Source of the DNA: DASRBN01 sp035294305
Lineage (GTDB): Bacteria; Chloroflexota; Ktedonobacteria; Ktedonobacterales; Ktedonobacteraceae
Reading direction: 5' to 3'
DNA length: 64,000 bases
Assembly: GCA_035294305.1 (NCBI GenBank)
Contig: DATGLD010000045.1
Coordinates: 1 to 64,000, forward strand
Below are positions 44,546 through 53,304 of the stretch, in pieces. Each line of letters starts with the position of its first letter. The stretch's first letter is position 1. Below the pieces are notes generated by a model. That model did no database searches. It was not told the origin of the DNA and saw only the letters and a program-made list of their open reading frames with translations. The position numbers were made by a program, and so were the translations under genes.

Positions 44546-46039
44546 ATGGAAGAACGGGCTTATCTTGACCCGGCCCAGCAGGCTTCGAACACGGGGGACA
44601 TGGACTCAGAATCGTTTCGTGCATATGGCCATCAGATAGTCGATTGGATCGCAGATTACCTGGCGCATGTAGGGGAGTATCCCGTGCTGGCGCAAACCGC
44701 GCCGGGTGATATCCGCCATGCGCTGCCCGCTCAGCCGCCAACGGGGCCGGAAGCGATGGAGACTATCCTGGCAGATTTTGAACGGGTGTTGATGCCGGGC
44801 ATTACGCACTGGAATTCTCCCGGTTTCATGGCCTATTTCGGCATCACCGGTTCTGGCCCTGGTATTCTTGGTGAAATGCTCGCCAGTGCCTTGAATGTCA
44901 ATGCCATGCTCTGGCGCACCTCGCCGGCGGCGACCGAATTGGAGCAGGTCACGCTCGATTGGCTGCGGCAAATGCTCGGCCTGCCCAATCCCCTCTTTGG
45001 CGTGATCAACGATACAGCCTCTTCCGGCGTGCTCTACGCGCTGGCCGCGGCACGCGAAGCTATTCCCGATCTGCAGATTCGCCAGCGAGGTATGTCGGGC
45101 CGGCTTGAGGTGCCCTGCCTGCGTTACTATGCCTCGCAGGAGGCGCACTCCTCGGTGGAGAAGGCCGGAATTGTGCTGGGCGTTGGACAGGCGGGTTTGC
45201 GCAAAATTGGCGTTGATCCCGAATTTCGCATGGATGTCGCGCAATTAGAGCAGGCTATCCAGGAAGATATTGCCGCGGGCTGGCTACCTTTTGCCGTCGT
45301 TGCCACGGTTGGTACTACCTCTACCACAAGCGTTGATCCTGTACCCCAGATCGCGGATATTTGCGAACGGTACGGTTTGTGGTTGCACGTCGATGGTGCG
45401 TATGGTGGCTCTGCCGCTATCGATCCGTCGATGCGTTGGGTGCTGGCCGGCTGCGAGCGCGCCGATACAATTATCGTCAATCCCCACAAGTGGCTCTTCA
45501 CGCCGATTGATTGCAGTGTTTTCTTCACACGCAAGCCCGACGTGGTGAAAGCGGCGTTCAGCCTGGTTCCTGAATACTTACGTAACAGCGAGAGCGCGGG
45601 CGATGAGGTGCCCAATCTGATGGATTATGGTACATCGCTTGGCCGGCGCTTCCGCTCACTGAAGCTGTGGATGATTATGCGCTACTTCGGCCAGGAGGGG
45701 TTGGCGGCGCGCATTTCCGAGCATAACCGCCTGGGCCAGCTTGTCGCCGGGTGGATCGATGCGTCAGAGGAGTTTGAGCGCATGGCTCCCACACCTTTCA
45801 GCACCGTCTGTTTTCGCGCCCATCCACAAGGCATGGATGACGAAGAGCAGCTAGATGCCCTCAACGAGCGCATCATGAACCGTATCAACGCTGCTGGCCA
45901 CTTTTTCCTGTCACATACAAAGCTGCATGGGAAATTTACCATCCGTATCGCCATAGGCAATGTGCGTACCACCGAGCAGCATATCCGGCACTTATGGGGA
46001 GAATTGCAGGAAGCGCTTACCCAGGAGATAGCGCAATGA
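44546..46039 (+). CDS. Pyridoxal-dependent (aromatic) amino acid decarboxylase
   Basis: A 497-residue group II decarboxylase. The PLP lysine is Lys315 in IIVNPHKWLFTPIDCS; upstream are the HVDGAYGGSAA cofactor segment, TSPAATELEQVTLDWLRQMLG, and NDTASSGVLYALAAARE. This matches aromatic-L-amino-acid/tyrosine-type decarboxylases and yields an amine such as tryptamine, tyramine or phenethylamine. GGAAGG lies about 12 bases before ATG 44546. The methyltransferase ATG overlaps its stop, so amine formation and methylation are probably linked. Confidence 0.9.
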   Translation: MEERAYLDPAQQASNTGDMDSESFRAYGHQIVDWIADYLAHVGEYPVLAQTAPGDIRHALPAQPPTGPEAMETILADFERVLMPGITHWNSPGFMAYFGITGSGPGILGEMLASALNVNAMLWRTSPAATELEQVTLDWLRQMLGLPNPLFGVINDTASSGVLYALAAAREAIPDLQIRQRGMSGRLEVPCLRYYASQEAHSSVEKAGIVLGVGQAGLRKIGVDPEFRMDVAQLEQAIQEDIAAGWLPFAVVATVGTTSTTSVDPVPQIADICERYGLWLHVDGAYGGSAAIDPSMRWVLAGCERADTIIVNPHKWLFTPIDCSVFFTRKPDVVKAAFSLVPEYLRNSESAGDEVPNLMDYGTSLGRRFRSLKLWMIMRYFGQEGLAARISEHNRLGQLVAGWIDASEEFERMAPTPFSTVCFRAHPQGMDDEEQLDALNERIMNRINAAGHFFLSHTKLHGKFTIRIAIGNVRTTEQHIRHLWGELQEALTQEIAQ

Positions 46040-46833
46040 TACCAAAGCCTCGCCATCTTGAGCCTGAGTACGGCGCTCAATTTAAGGATCGCAGCATTGT
46101 AGATGCGTACCAGTATCGCCCTTTCTATCCGGCTGAAACGTTCGAGATACTGGGCGGCCTGATTACCGGCGAGCCGCGTGTGGTGCTTGACGTTGGATGT
46201 GGACGAGGAGAGGTCGCGCGCGAACTGGTACGTTTTGTGGAGCGGGTCGATGCAGTGGATTTCTCCGCTCGTATGATCGAAACAGGTAAGAAACTACCGG
46301 GCGGCGATAATCCAAAGCTCAACTGGATTTTAGGGCCGGTCGAGGAGGCTCCTCTTTCACCGCCATATGGATTGGTGACTGCCGGCGCCAGCCTACATTG
46401 GATGGATTGGTACGTGGTTATGGCGCGCTTTCGGGAGGTGCTTTTGCCGGACGCATTTGTGGCAATAGTGGGAACGGAAGCATCATCCGAGTGGTGGGAT
46501 GGTAAGATTGGCCCCATCATAAGCCGTTACTCAACGAACCGCTACTTCCAGCCTTATGACTTGATAGAGGAACTGGAAAAACGCGGCCTCTTTCAGAAAG
46601 CCGGGGAGAAAGAAACGGCTCCTGTGCCTTTTGTCCAATCCATAGACGATTATATTGAGTCGTATCATTCCAGGAACGGCCTGTCACGAGAACGCATGGG
46701 CGACGAGATGGCCGCTGCTTTTGATAGGGAGATCAGAGAAGTAGTGACTTCTATAGCGAGAGATGGCATGCTGGAATTTCAAATTTCCGGGCACGTGATA
46801 TGGGGACTTCCCCAGCAGTTTGTAGCACAGTAG
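46036..46833 (+). CDS. SAM-dependent methyltransferase
   Basis: A 265-residue class I methyltransferase. Motif I is VVLDVGCGRGEVAREL, acidic motif II RVDAVDFSARMIE, and a later ASLHWMDWYVVMARFREVL as in SAM-MTase folds of the UbiE/trans-aconitate type. The ATG (46036) overlaps the decarboxylase stop (ATGA) with AGGAG upstream, so it is translationally coupled. Earlier in-frame starts would run inside the decarboxylase. The acceptor may be the amine or carboxyl product of the neighbouring enzymes. Confidence 0.85.
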   Translation: MIPKPRHLEPEYGAQFKDRSIVDAYQYRPFYPAETFEILGGLITGEPRVVLDVGCGRGEVARELVRFVERVDAVDFSARMIETGKKLPGGDNPKLNWILGPVEEAPLSPPYGLVTAGASLHWMDWYVVMARFREVLLPDAFVAIVGTEASSEWWDGKIGPIISRYSTNRYFQPYDLIEELEKRGLFQKAGEKETAPVPFVQSIDDYIESYHSRNGLSRERMGDEMAAAFDREIREVVTSIARDGMLEFQISGHVIWGLPQQFVAQ

Positions 46834-46848
46834 AAAAGAGTTATCGAT

Positions 46849-48030
46849 ATGGAGATACATCCAGGTCTGCAAGACGGTCCTATCTATCTCGATTACAATG
46901 CCACCACGCCGGTTGATCCGGCAGTCGTTGAGGCTATGTTACCCTACCTGGCCATCCATTTTGGCAATCCGTCGAGTGCTCACGCATATGGGCACGCGGC
47001 ACATGAAGCTGTAGATACCGCCAGGGAACAGGTTGCCAGCCTGTTAAGCTGCTCTCCCTCAGAGATCACCTTCACCGGAGGAGGCTCCGAAAGCGATAAT
47101 CTTGCCATTCGCGGCATAGCGCTGGCACGGCGGCGCCTCGGCAACCATATTATCACGCAGGCGACAGAACACCCGGCGGTAATCAATACCTGTCGTGCCC
47201 TGGAACGGCTGCATGGCTTTCATGTCACGTACCTGCCTGTGGATGACTATGGGCAGGTCGATCCTGCGCAGGTTGCAGCCGCGATTAATGACAAAACGGT
47301 GCTGGTCACCATTATGCACGCTAATAATGAAACCGGCACATTGCAACCCATCAAACAGATTGCGGAGATCGCGCACCGGCGTGGTGTGCTGGTGCATACC
47401 GATGCTTCTCAATCCGCCGGCAAGATTCCTACACGCGTTGATGAGCTGGGCGTTGATTTGCTGACGATTGCCGGCCACAAAGTCTACGCGCCGAAGGGAA
47501 TCGGTGCGCTTTACATCCGGCAAGGACTCCAGCTAGAACCGGTCATCTACGGGGGAGGCCAGGAGTCTGGGCGCAGGGCGGGAACCGAGAACGTCGCCTA
47601 TATGGTGGCGCTGGAAACGGCATGCATGATTGCGCAAGAACAGCTTGCGGAGAGCCAGGACCGCATACGAAAGCTGCGCGACCGCCTGCAGCAGCGACTG
47701 GAACAATATATTCCGGCGCGTGTACTCCTGAATGGTCATATGACCGAGCGGTTGCCCAATACGCTCAATATCAGCATAGAGGGGGTTGTGGGCGAAGAGG
47801 CTTTGGCAGCTACTCCGGAAATCGCCAGTTCCACCGGCTCGGCCTGTCACGAGGGCAGTACCGATCCATCCCCTGTACTGATGGCGCTGGGAATGTCGAG
47901 AGAGAGGGCGCTTGGCGCCTTGCGCCTAACGTTAGGGCGCTGGACAACGGAAGATGATGTCGAGAGGGCCGCGAGTTTGCTGGCGAGAACTATAGATTAT
48001 CTTACACATAAAGAGTACAATAGAGAGTAA
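46849..48030 (+). CDS. Cysteine desulfurase family protein (NifS/IscS-like)
   Basis: A 393-residue class V PLP enzyme of the NifS/IscS type. Seen: IYLDYNATTPVDP, the PLP lysine Lys211 in TIAGHKVYAPKGIGALY, HANNETG and HTDASQSAGK segments, GGGQESGRRAGTENV, and a C-terminal Cys333 in SSTGSACHEGSTDPSPVL that would carry the persulfide. It would release sulfur from cysteine to an acceptor. Position next to a decarboxylase and methyltransferase, with no isc or suf scaffold genes, suggests a dedicated pathway, not general Fe-S assembly. Confidence 0.9.
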   Translation: MEIHPGLQDGPIYLDYNATTPVDPAVVEAMLPYLAIHFGNPSSAHAYGHAAHEAVDTAREQVASLLSCSPSEITFTGGGSESDNLAIRGIALARRRLGNHIITQATEHPAVINTCRALERLHGFHVTYLPVDDYGQVDPAQVAAAINDKTVLVTIMHANNETGTLQPIKQIAEIAHRRGVLVHTDASQSAGKIPTRVDELGVDLLTIAGHKVYAPKGIGALYIRQGLQLEPVIYGGGQESGRRAGTENVAYMVALETACMIAQEQLAESQDRIRKLRDRLQQRLEQYIPARVLLNGHMTERLPNTLNISIEGVVGEEALAATPEIASSTGSACHEGSTDPSPVLMALGMSRERALGALRLTLGRWTTEDDVERAASLLARTIDYLTHKEYNRE

Positions 48031-48033
48031 TCC

Positions 48034-48059
48034 GCCTGCTCTGTGTAGGCAGAGCAGGC
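48034..48059 (+). terminator. Hairpin after the desulfurase gene
   Basis: GCCTGCTCTG (48034-48043) and CAGAGCAGGC (48050-48059) form a perfect 10-bp stem with a 6-base loop. No T-run follows; it may be an attenuator between the two PLP genes. Confidence 0.45.
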
Positions 48060-48133
48060 AAACCGGTTCAAGTGTTGTTGAACCAGCCAGGAGAAAGGTT
48101 CCTCATAGAAGTTGCAAAGGAGCAAAATCTACG

Positions 48134-49330
48134 ATGACAATAAGCGAATCGAGCAAGTATTTCCCAGCCCCAGGTGCCGTTGAACATCCAGAACTGCTGA
48201 AATATCGCGCAGAATTTCCCATTTTGCAGCGCAAAACGTATTTGAATAGTTGTTCGTTGGGCGCTCTTTCGGAACGTTCCATGCAAGGGCTGGCGCAGTT
48301 TCAGGAAATGTGGAATGAGTGGGGAGCGCACGCATGGTATGAAATCTGGATGGGAGAAATTGCCAAAGTTCGCGAAAAATTTGCTTCGATTATTGGCGCG
48401 CAGGTGAGTGAGGTTGCGATTGCCCCCAGTGTCTCCTCTGCCATCAGTTCAATCGCTACAGCCCTGGATTACAGTAAGCGCAACCAGGTGGTGCTGGCCG
48501 ATATGGACTTTCCCACGCTGGCCTATCAATGGCTCGTAAAAGAACGCCTGGGGGTCGAATGCCGCTTTGTTGAAAGTCCTGACCGTATTTATACGCCGCC
48601 CGAGTTGTTTGAAAAGGAGGTTAACAGCAAGACGGCGCTGGTGGCTACCTCGCGTGTCTTCTTTACCAGCGGCTATATTCAGGATGTGAAAGCGGTTGCG
48701 GATATCGCGCATAAAAATGGCGCGTATATCCTGATTGATGATTACCAGGGAACCGGTCAGATTCCCATCGATGTGCATGCCCTGGATATTGACTTCCTGG
48801 TAACGGGCACACTCAAGTGGTTAATGGGTGGTCCGGGGTTAGCACTTGTCTATATTCGAGAGGGATTACTATCACAATTGCAACCAACCATCACAGGCTG
48901 GTTTGGGCATAAGGAGCAATTCAAGTTCAAAACGCGCGAATTTGAATTTCGTGACGACGCGGCGCGAGTTGAGATGGGTACTCCTGCTGTCCCAACCATT
49001 TACACGGCCAATGGAGGCCTCGATATCGTGAGGGAAATCGGCGTCGAACAAATCTGTGAGAGGACGCGCTACCTGACCAATGACCTGGTTAACCGCGCGC
49101 GTGAACGTGGTTGGAATGTGCGCGCGCCCCAGCAGCCGGAACGTCGCAGTTCGATTGTGATGCTCCAGTTCGAGCGCCCCGAAGAGATTGTCGAGGCGCT
49201 CCTGACCCGCGGCATTATCACCGATTTCCGTCCGGGGTTGTTGCGACTCTCTCCATACTTTTATAATACGATTGATGAGAATGCAATTGTAATCGATGCA
49301 ATTGCAGAGATATTGGAAAAAAGGAAATAG
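48134..49330 (+). CDS. Class V aminotransferase-fold PLP enzyme (kynureninase/EgtE-like)
   Basis: A 398-residue fold-type I PLP enzyme related to class V aminotransferases, kynureninase and C-S lyases. The PLP lysine is Lys228 in VTGTLKWLMGGPG; IDDYQGTGQIP is the aspartate cofactor segment, and APSVSSAISSIATALDY the phosphate-binding start. It lacks a C-terminal persulfide Cys loop, unlike the desulfurase upstream. Reactions known for near relatives include cleavage of C-S bonds and cysteine chemistry; the substrate is unknown. Confidence 0.85.
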   Translation: MTISESSKYFPAPGAVEHPELLKYRAEFPILQRKTYLNSCSLGALSERSMQGLAQFQEMWNEWGAHAWYEIWMGEIAKVREKFASIIGAQVSEVAIAPSVSSAISSIATALDYSKRNQVVLADMDFPTLAYQWLVKERLGVECRFVESPDRIYTPPELFEKEVNSKTALVATSRVFFTSGYIQDVKAVADIAHKNGAYILIDDYQGTGQIPIDVHALDIDFLVTGTLKWLMGGPGLALVYIREGLLSQLQPTITGWFGHKEQFKFKTREFEFRDDAARVEMGTPAVPTIYTANGGLDIVREIGVEQICERTRYLTNDLVNRARERGWNVRAPQQPERRSSIVMLQFERPEEIVEALLTRGIITDFRPGLLRLSPYFYNTIDENAIVIDAIAEILEKRK

Positions 49331-49372
49331 CTACGCTGAAGGATGCCCTTGAATTTTAGAGGAGGAAGTGAA

Positions 49373-49759
49373 GTGCTTTGCCCAAATTGTAATGCCAATA
49401 ATTCGGCTGGTGAGCAGTTTTGCCATGAATGCGGGACCGAACTGGCCAGGCCATCAACGAGCCTGGTTACCACTCGTTCTAACCTGCCTGCCATTCTGAA
49501 CAACCCGCAATTGCCGCGTGTCGCTGCTGGCGTTGGCGCTGTGGCTTTTGGATTCGGCCTGGAATTAGTACGCCGCAGCCTGCTGGCACGTATGACACAC
49601 TCCTCGCGCAAAGCTACAAAATTGTTGCCATCGTTGACTGCTGGCAACCTGCGCGAAATCTTGACGCAGCAGGACAACAGAGCCGTGAAGCTGCCCAGGG
49701 GCTATGAGGTACATGAGACCGTTGTATATATGAGCCGGGTAATTCGTCGCGAGGACTGA
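49373..49759 (+). CDS. Zinc-ribbon protein with one membrane helix, 128 aa
   Basis: A 128-residue protein starting at GTG 49373 (GAGGAGG about 8 bases upstream). Cysteines in LCPNCNANNSAGEQFCHECG form a CxxC...CxxC zinc ribbon, followed by a hydrophobic helix (VAAGVGAVAFGFGLELV). No enzyme domain is seen. It resembles, in layout, the larger zinc-ribbon protein at 7.5-8.8 kb. It may be co-transcribed with the propeller lipoprotein 22 bases downstream. An upstream ATG at 49343 does not have a site. Confidence 0.65.
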   Translation: MLCPNCNANNSAGEQFCHECGTELARPSTSLVTTRSNLPAILNNPQLPRVAAGVGAVAFGFGLELVRRSLLARMTHSSRKATKLLPSLTAGNLREILTQQDNRAVKLPRGYEVHETVVYMSRVIRRED

Positions 49760-49781
49760 AGCTTGATATAGGGAAACATCC

Positions 49782-51080
49782 ATGGCCGGGTTCATGAAAA
49801 GAGTTCGTAATAGTCGTTTGCTGCTCCTGTTGCCGCTGCTGGTCCTGCTTTCGGCTTGTGGCACCACTGTAGGCATTTTTGCCGGGGGCACGTGGCAGGC
49901 AAGTGCGTTGCAGAATCAAAATATCCGCGCCCTTGCTGTGAACCCCAACAATTTGCAGGATATCTATGCGGGCGATGCGCAAAACGGCGTATTCACCACT
50001 ACCAATGCTGGTCAGAACTGGGTGCAGGATAGTGCAGGTTTGCCTGTACCAACCGGCGTTAACGCCCTCGCTTTCGATGATGCCGGGAAAAAGCTCTACG
50101 CCGCGACCGGTGCCGGACTTTATGCAAGCGTGGGTGGAACTCAGCATTGGAGCAATATTGCTGGCCCTGGTAGCGGCCTACCCGCAGGCAGTTTCACGTC
50201 CATTGCTTTTGATCTCAATAGCGCCAGCGATATTTATGTAGGAACAGCCCGTCATGGTGTGTTCAAAAGCGCAAATAATGGGGCGAGCTGGTCGAATATC
50301 AGCGCCGGCCTGCCCACTGGAGACACGATTAATGACCTGGTCTATGACCCAAATACACATCAGTTATGGGCTGCTACGGATATGGGCGTGTATCAATCGG
50401 GCAATGGAGGATCGGGCTGGCGGCTATTGAATAATGGTATTCCTAGCAGCGATATCATTAACACCATACTCCCGGCGGATGTTAGTGGAGGGGCTGCCGG
50501 GTTGATCTATGCGGGCACAGACCATGGCTTTTACCTTTCAACCGATTCTGGCGCGCACTGGTCACAGAGCAAGGATTCGCTCCTTGGAATCGGCGTTCAT
50601 GCAATTCTCATTGATTATTCGCAGGCCACTACCGTCTATATCGCGACGGATATAGGCGTATTGAGAAGCGCGGATAGCGGGCAAACGTGGGGTGGGATCG
50701 CATCCGGTATCCCCACAGACCAGGCTGTGTATGCATTGGCGCAAGGGGCAAGTGGTTATAGTCAACTGTATGCCGCGGCCAGGGGCATATATATTTATCC
50801 GGGGAGCAGTGGACCTTTCAGCATTGATCGCCTCATCCCCATTCTGGTGATTTTATTATTTTTCTACCTGCTCTTTGTGCTGATCTCGCGTGGGAGACGA
50901 CGATCACGAGGAATGCTCAAGCCGGAGCGTATCGTTGAAAGATCGCCTGAGTCGCTTGAACAATATAGAGCCGTGCCCGAAGGTACGATCCAGTCGAAAA
51001 ATGGGCACATGGTTTCGCCAGGGTTAGAGGTTGGTGAGCAGGGAAATGAGTATAAAGATGCTGGCGAAATAGACGACTAG
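49782..51080 (+). CDS. Propeller (BNR/YCF48-like) lipoprotein with C-terminal TM helix
   Basis: The 432-residue protein has a lipoprotein signal peptide ending LLSAC with Cys26, then five or six repeats of the type TTNAGQNWV, SANNGASWS, STDSGAHWS and SADSGQTWG, the BNR/sialidase-like or YCF48 asp-box propeller. A hydrophobic helix (LIPILVILLFFYLLFVLI) and a basic cytoplasmic tail follow. Being both lipidated and membrane-spanning is odd; it may be anchored twice. Its stop shares a CTAG with the convergent MBL gene. Confidence 0.75.
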   Translation: MAGFMKRVRNSRLLLLLPLLVLLSACGTTVGIFAGGTWQASALQNQNIRALAVNPNNLQDIYAGDAQNGVFTTTNAGQNWVQDSAGLPVPTGVNALAFDDAGKKLYAATGAGLYASVGGTQHWSNIAGPGSGLPAGSFTSIAFDLNSASDIYVGTARHGVFKSANNGASWSNISAGLPTGDTINDLVYDPNTHQLWAATDMGVYQSGNGGSGWRLLNNGIPSSDIINTILPADVSGGAAGLIYAGTDHGFYLSTDSGAHWSQSKDSLLGIGVHAILIDYSQATTVYIATDIGVLRSADSGQTWGGIASGIPTDQAVYALAQGASGYSQLYAAARGIYIYPGSSGPFSIDRLIPILVILLFFYLLFVLISRGRRRSRGMLKPERIVERSPESLEQYRAVPEGTIQSKNGHMVSPGLEVGEQGNEYKDAGEIDD

Positions 51081-51982
51081 CCCATCAACCACTCCATAAT
51101 GGCGCGGATATTATCCTCGTGAACCTGCTCGTAAAATGTGCGATCTACCGGGGCGGTTACCGCTGCACTTACTTCATTAAATGGATAGTTGATCAATGCT
51201 GATGGGTGCGCGAGTTCCGCCGCGTCCGGGCGGTGGGTTCGGATCACTGTGTGACAGCGTTGTTCGATTTCACGCAGGTAGCTCAGGTTATCCTGAATAA
51301 GCTGGGGGCTGGTCGTCTTGCTGTGCGAACAAAGCACAACTTGCGGTTGCAATGCGATCAGGCTCTCCAATGTAGCGAACATATAGGGCGCACCAGCAGC
51401 ATTCTCTATTGAAGGAATGGGCATTTCCACGGCATCGAATGCCAGTAGCAATCGTAGCTCGGGCACCCAGGCTGCGATATGATCGGGGCGATGCCCCGGA
51501 GCCGGAAAAAGCTGAATGGTCAGATTACCATCATGAATCGCGAGGCCCTGGGTGAATGTGATGGTTGGGGGCACAAGAGCAACACCGGCGAAGATGGGAT
51601 AGCGTTTCTGGAAATCCGCCAGTTCGTTTCTGGCCTCTTGCGATTGCAGCCGCGCGCGGCAGTGTTCATGAGCGATAATTGGCGCTGCATGCGCGCCGGT
51701 GAAATAGCCATTGCCATAGACATGATCCCAGTCGGCATGACTATTGACGCACAGAAGCTGGCGCTCTGCCAGTTCTTCCTGGAGCGATTGCAGCATCATC
51801 GCGACATCATCAGGGAAAAGCATCGTATCAAGAACAACCACGTAGCGGCCGGTGATGATAGCATAAGCATCGACCTCAAACCCTTCGAACTCTTCGAGCG
51901 CGGAGAAACTGCGACGAAAAACACGCACCCTGGCATCAGGACTCATCTCAGGAACAAGTAAGACTCCATCGCCATCAGGCAT
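51077..51982 (-). CDS. MBL-fold metallohydrolase
   Basis: The 301-residue MBL-fold protein shows CVNSHADWDHVYGN, with metal motif HADWDH (second His replaced by Asp), the third-His segment LFPAPGHRPDHIAAW and VVLCSHSKTTSP. Similar proteins hydrolyse lactones, glyoxalase-like thioesters or cyclic nucleotides. The first ATG is 51982, with no strong ribosome-binding site; Met13 (MSPDARV) is another candidate. The gene converges on the lipoprotein gene with a 4-base overlap. Confidence 0.82.
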   Translation of the reverse strand: MPDGDGVLLVPEMSPDARVRVFRRSFSALEEFEGFEVDAYAIITGRYVVVLDTMLFPDDVAMMLQSLQEELAERQLLCVNSHADWDHVYGNGYFTGAHAAPIIAHEHCRARLQSQEARNELADFQKRYPIFAGVALVPPTITFTQGLAIHDGNLTIQLFPAPGHRPDHIAAWVPELRLLLAFDAVEMPIPSIENAAGAPYMFATLESLIALQPQVVLCSHSKTTSPQLIQDNLSYLREIEQRCHTVIRTHRPDAAELAHPSALINYPFNEVSAAVTAPVDRTFYEQVHEDNIRAIMEWLMG

Positions 51983-52005
51983 AGCATTGCTCGCTTTCTT
52001 ACATG

Positions 52006-52461
52006 CTAATGGTGCGCACCGATATAGGCTACCACGAGATAGAGTGCGAAGAGCAAGATACAGACCAGCAAGAATGTGCCATAGCAGGTAAGAGTCCAGG
52101 CCCGTTTTGTATTGAGTGCCTGGCGCAGTTGCTCACTCATATCCGGCGGATCAAGCTGTAAATCAGGGATGAGCTCAACCAGGTGAGGTATCATAGCCCG
52201 AAAATCCTTAGCGTTGGTCATTCCTTCGACCAGGATGATGGTCGTGTCGTCATCCAGATCTGCCATCAGCACTAATTTGGCCGGGTTGGGGTCTCCTGGC
52301 ATCAGTATGAGGCGTTTAATGGCTGAGAGTTGTACATGGAGCTCTTGATCTTCCTCCGGCCCGGTTACAACCAGCTCGTCAAGATAAAGCTGTATCTCTT
52401 TTCCTATGCCAAACCGCACGACGCTGACGGGTATTTTTTTTACATTGTTGTCTTCAATCAT
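52006..52461 (-). CDS. Membrane-anchored orphan protein, 151 aa
   Basis: Unrecognised protein of 151 residues: a soluble beta-rich domain (VSVVRFGIGKEIQLYLDEL, DLDDDTTIILVEGM) and a C-terminal membrane helix (YGTFLLVCILLFALYLVVAYIGA), so it is tail-anchored facing the cytoplasm or an equivalent topology. Only weak ribosome-binding sequence precedes ATG 52461. The MBL gene follows 23 bases beyond its stop on the same strand. Confidence 0.55.
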   Translation of the reverse strand: MIEDNNVKKIPVSVVRFGIGKEIQLYLDELVVTGPEEDQELHVQLSAIKRLILMPGDPNPAKLVLMADLDDDTTIILVEGMTNAKDFRAMIPHLVELIPDLQLDPPDMSEQLRQALNTKRAWTLTCYGTFLLVCILLFALYLVVAYIGAHH

Positions 52462-52602
52462 TGACTATTCCAGCCCGTTTTCTAGTAGGATAGTACACTG
52501 GTGCGTGCATCTTGATTGTACAGCAGATGTGCCCGGACGTCGAGAGAGTCATGTGCGCGGCTCAATTTCGCTCATCAATATCTCTAAGAGTACCAGTGCC
52601 GC

Positions 52603-52640
52603 TTGACAGGTTCCACGTTTAAATTTTACAATTTAAACGT
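52603..52640 (+). promoter_or_regulatory. Promoter with palindrome between -35 and -10 (response regulator gene)
   Basis: TTGACA (52603-52608), 18 bases, TACAAT (52627-52632). A perfect 11-bp inverted repeat, ACGTTTAAATT-TTAC-AATTTAAACGT (52615-52640), covers the spacer and -10. Repression or MerR-type activation fits this placement. Leader to ATG 52680 about 40 bases. Confidence 0.65.
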
Positions 52641-52679
52641 TAAGGTTATAAATCGCAAATGAGGAGCAACTAATCTGGT

Positions 52680-53093
52680 ATGGCCAGAGTGGGTCTGCTG
52701 GAAGATAATGACCGGGTAGCGAAGCTCTGTGCGACTATGCTGAATTTTGCCGGTCACCAGGTTACTATTTATGGGCATCCCAGGGAATGCTTGCAGGCAT
52801 TGTTTTCTGGGAAGATGCCTCATAGTGATATACAGGTTACACAAGGATCGACCCTGCCTGTTGAGGTACTGATCCTTGATCTTCATTTGCCCGATATTAC
52901 CGGTTTAGAGGTCCTTCATCGCCTGCAATCTCACCCTCAAACCCGTTCTCTCCCACTCATTTTTTGTACCGCTGCCACCGATAGTGAGGTGGCAAATGCC
53001 ATGAAAATTGCCCCACGTGCCAGCCTGGTCCCCAAGCCTTTTAAATTGCAGACGCTGGTCTCGGCGATTGCAAACGTGTTGCAGGCTACTTAG
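52680..53093 (+). CDS. Single-domain response regulator
   Basis: A 137-residue receiver domain alone: acidic pocket Glu8-Asp9, phosphoryl Asp67 in LILDLHLPDITG, Thr/Ser at CTAA near 97-99, and Lys119 in LVPKPF. No output domain follows. It probably passes a signal to a partner protein by binding. The kinase-propeller genes lie 211 bases downstream. GAGGAG is about 12 bases before ATG 52680, a little long but acceptable. Confidence 0.87.
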   Translation: MARVGLLEDNDRVAKLCATMLNFAGHQVTIYGHPRECLQALFSGKMPHSDIQVTQGSTLPVEVLILDLHLPDITGLEVLHRLQSHPQTRSLPLIFCTAATDSEVANAMKIAPRASLVPKPFKLQTLVSAIANVLQAT

Positions 53094-53304
53094 GAATACT
53101 CTTCCCCGTGTTGTTCTTTTGCTGCTAACAGGCACCTGTTGATCTGCGTGGTTAAATGTCTCAAGCAAGCGAGCGACAGGCCAGAAAGTACCAGATGAGG
53201 AATTATTCATACAAACTTTACCGCGTGAATTCGTCTTTCATTTTGGAAAATGCAGGAGTAATGGGCAATTCCACAAAAAACGTGGTAATGCAAGGAAGAT
53301 CAGT

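Noticed and set aside
53127..53140. AACAGG-CA-CCTGTT palindrome between the response regulator and kinase genes
   Set aside because: Six-base arms are likely by chance in this length of sequence and no promoter elements are aligned with it.
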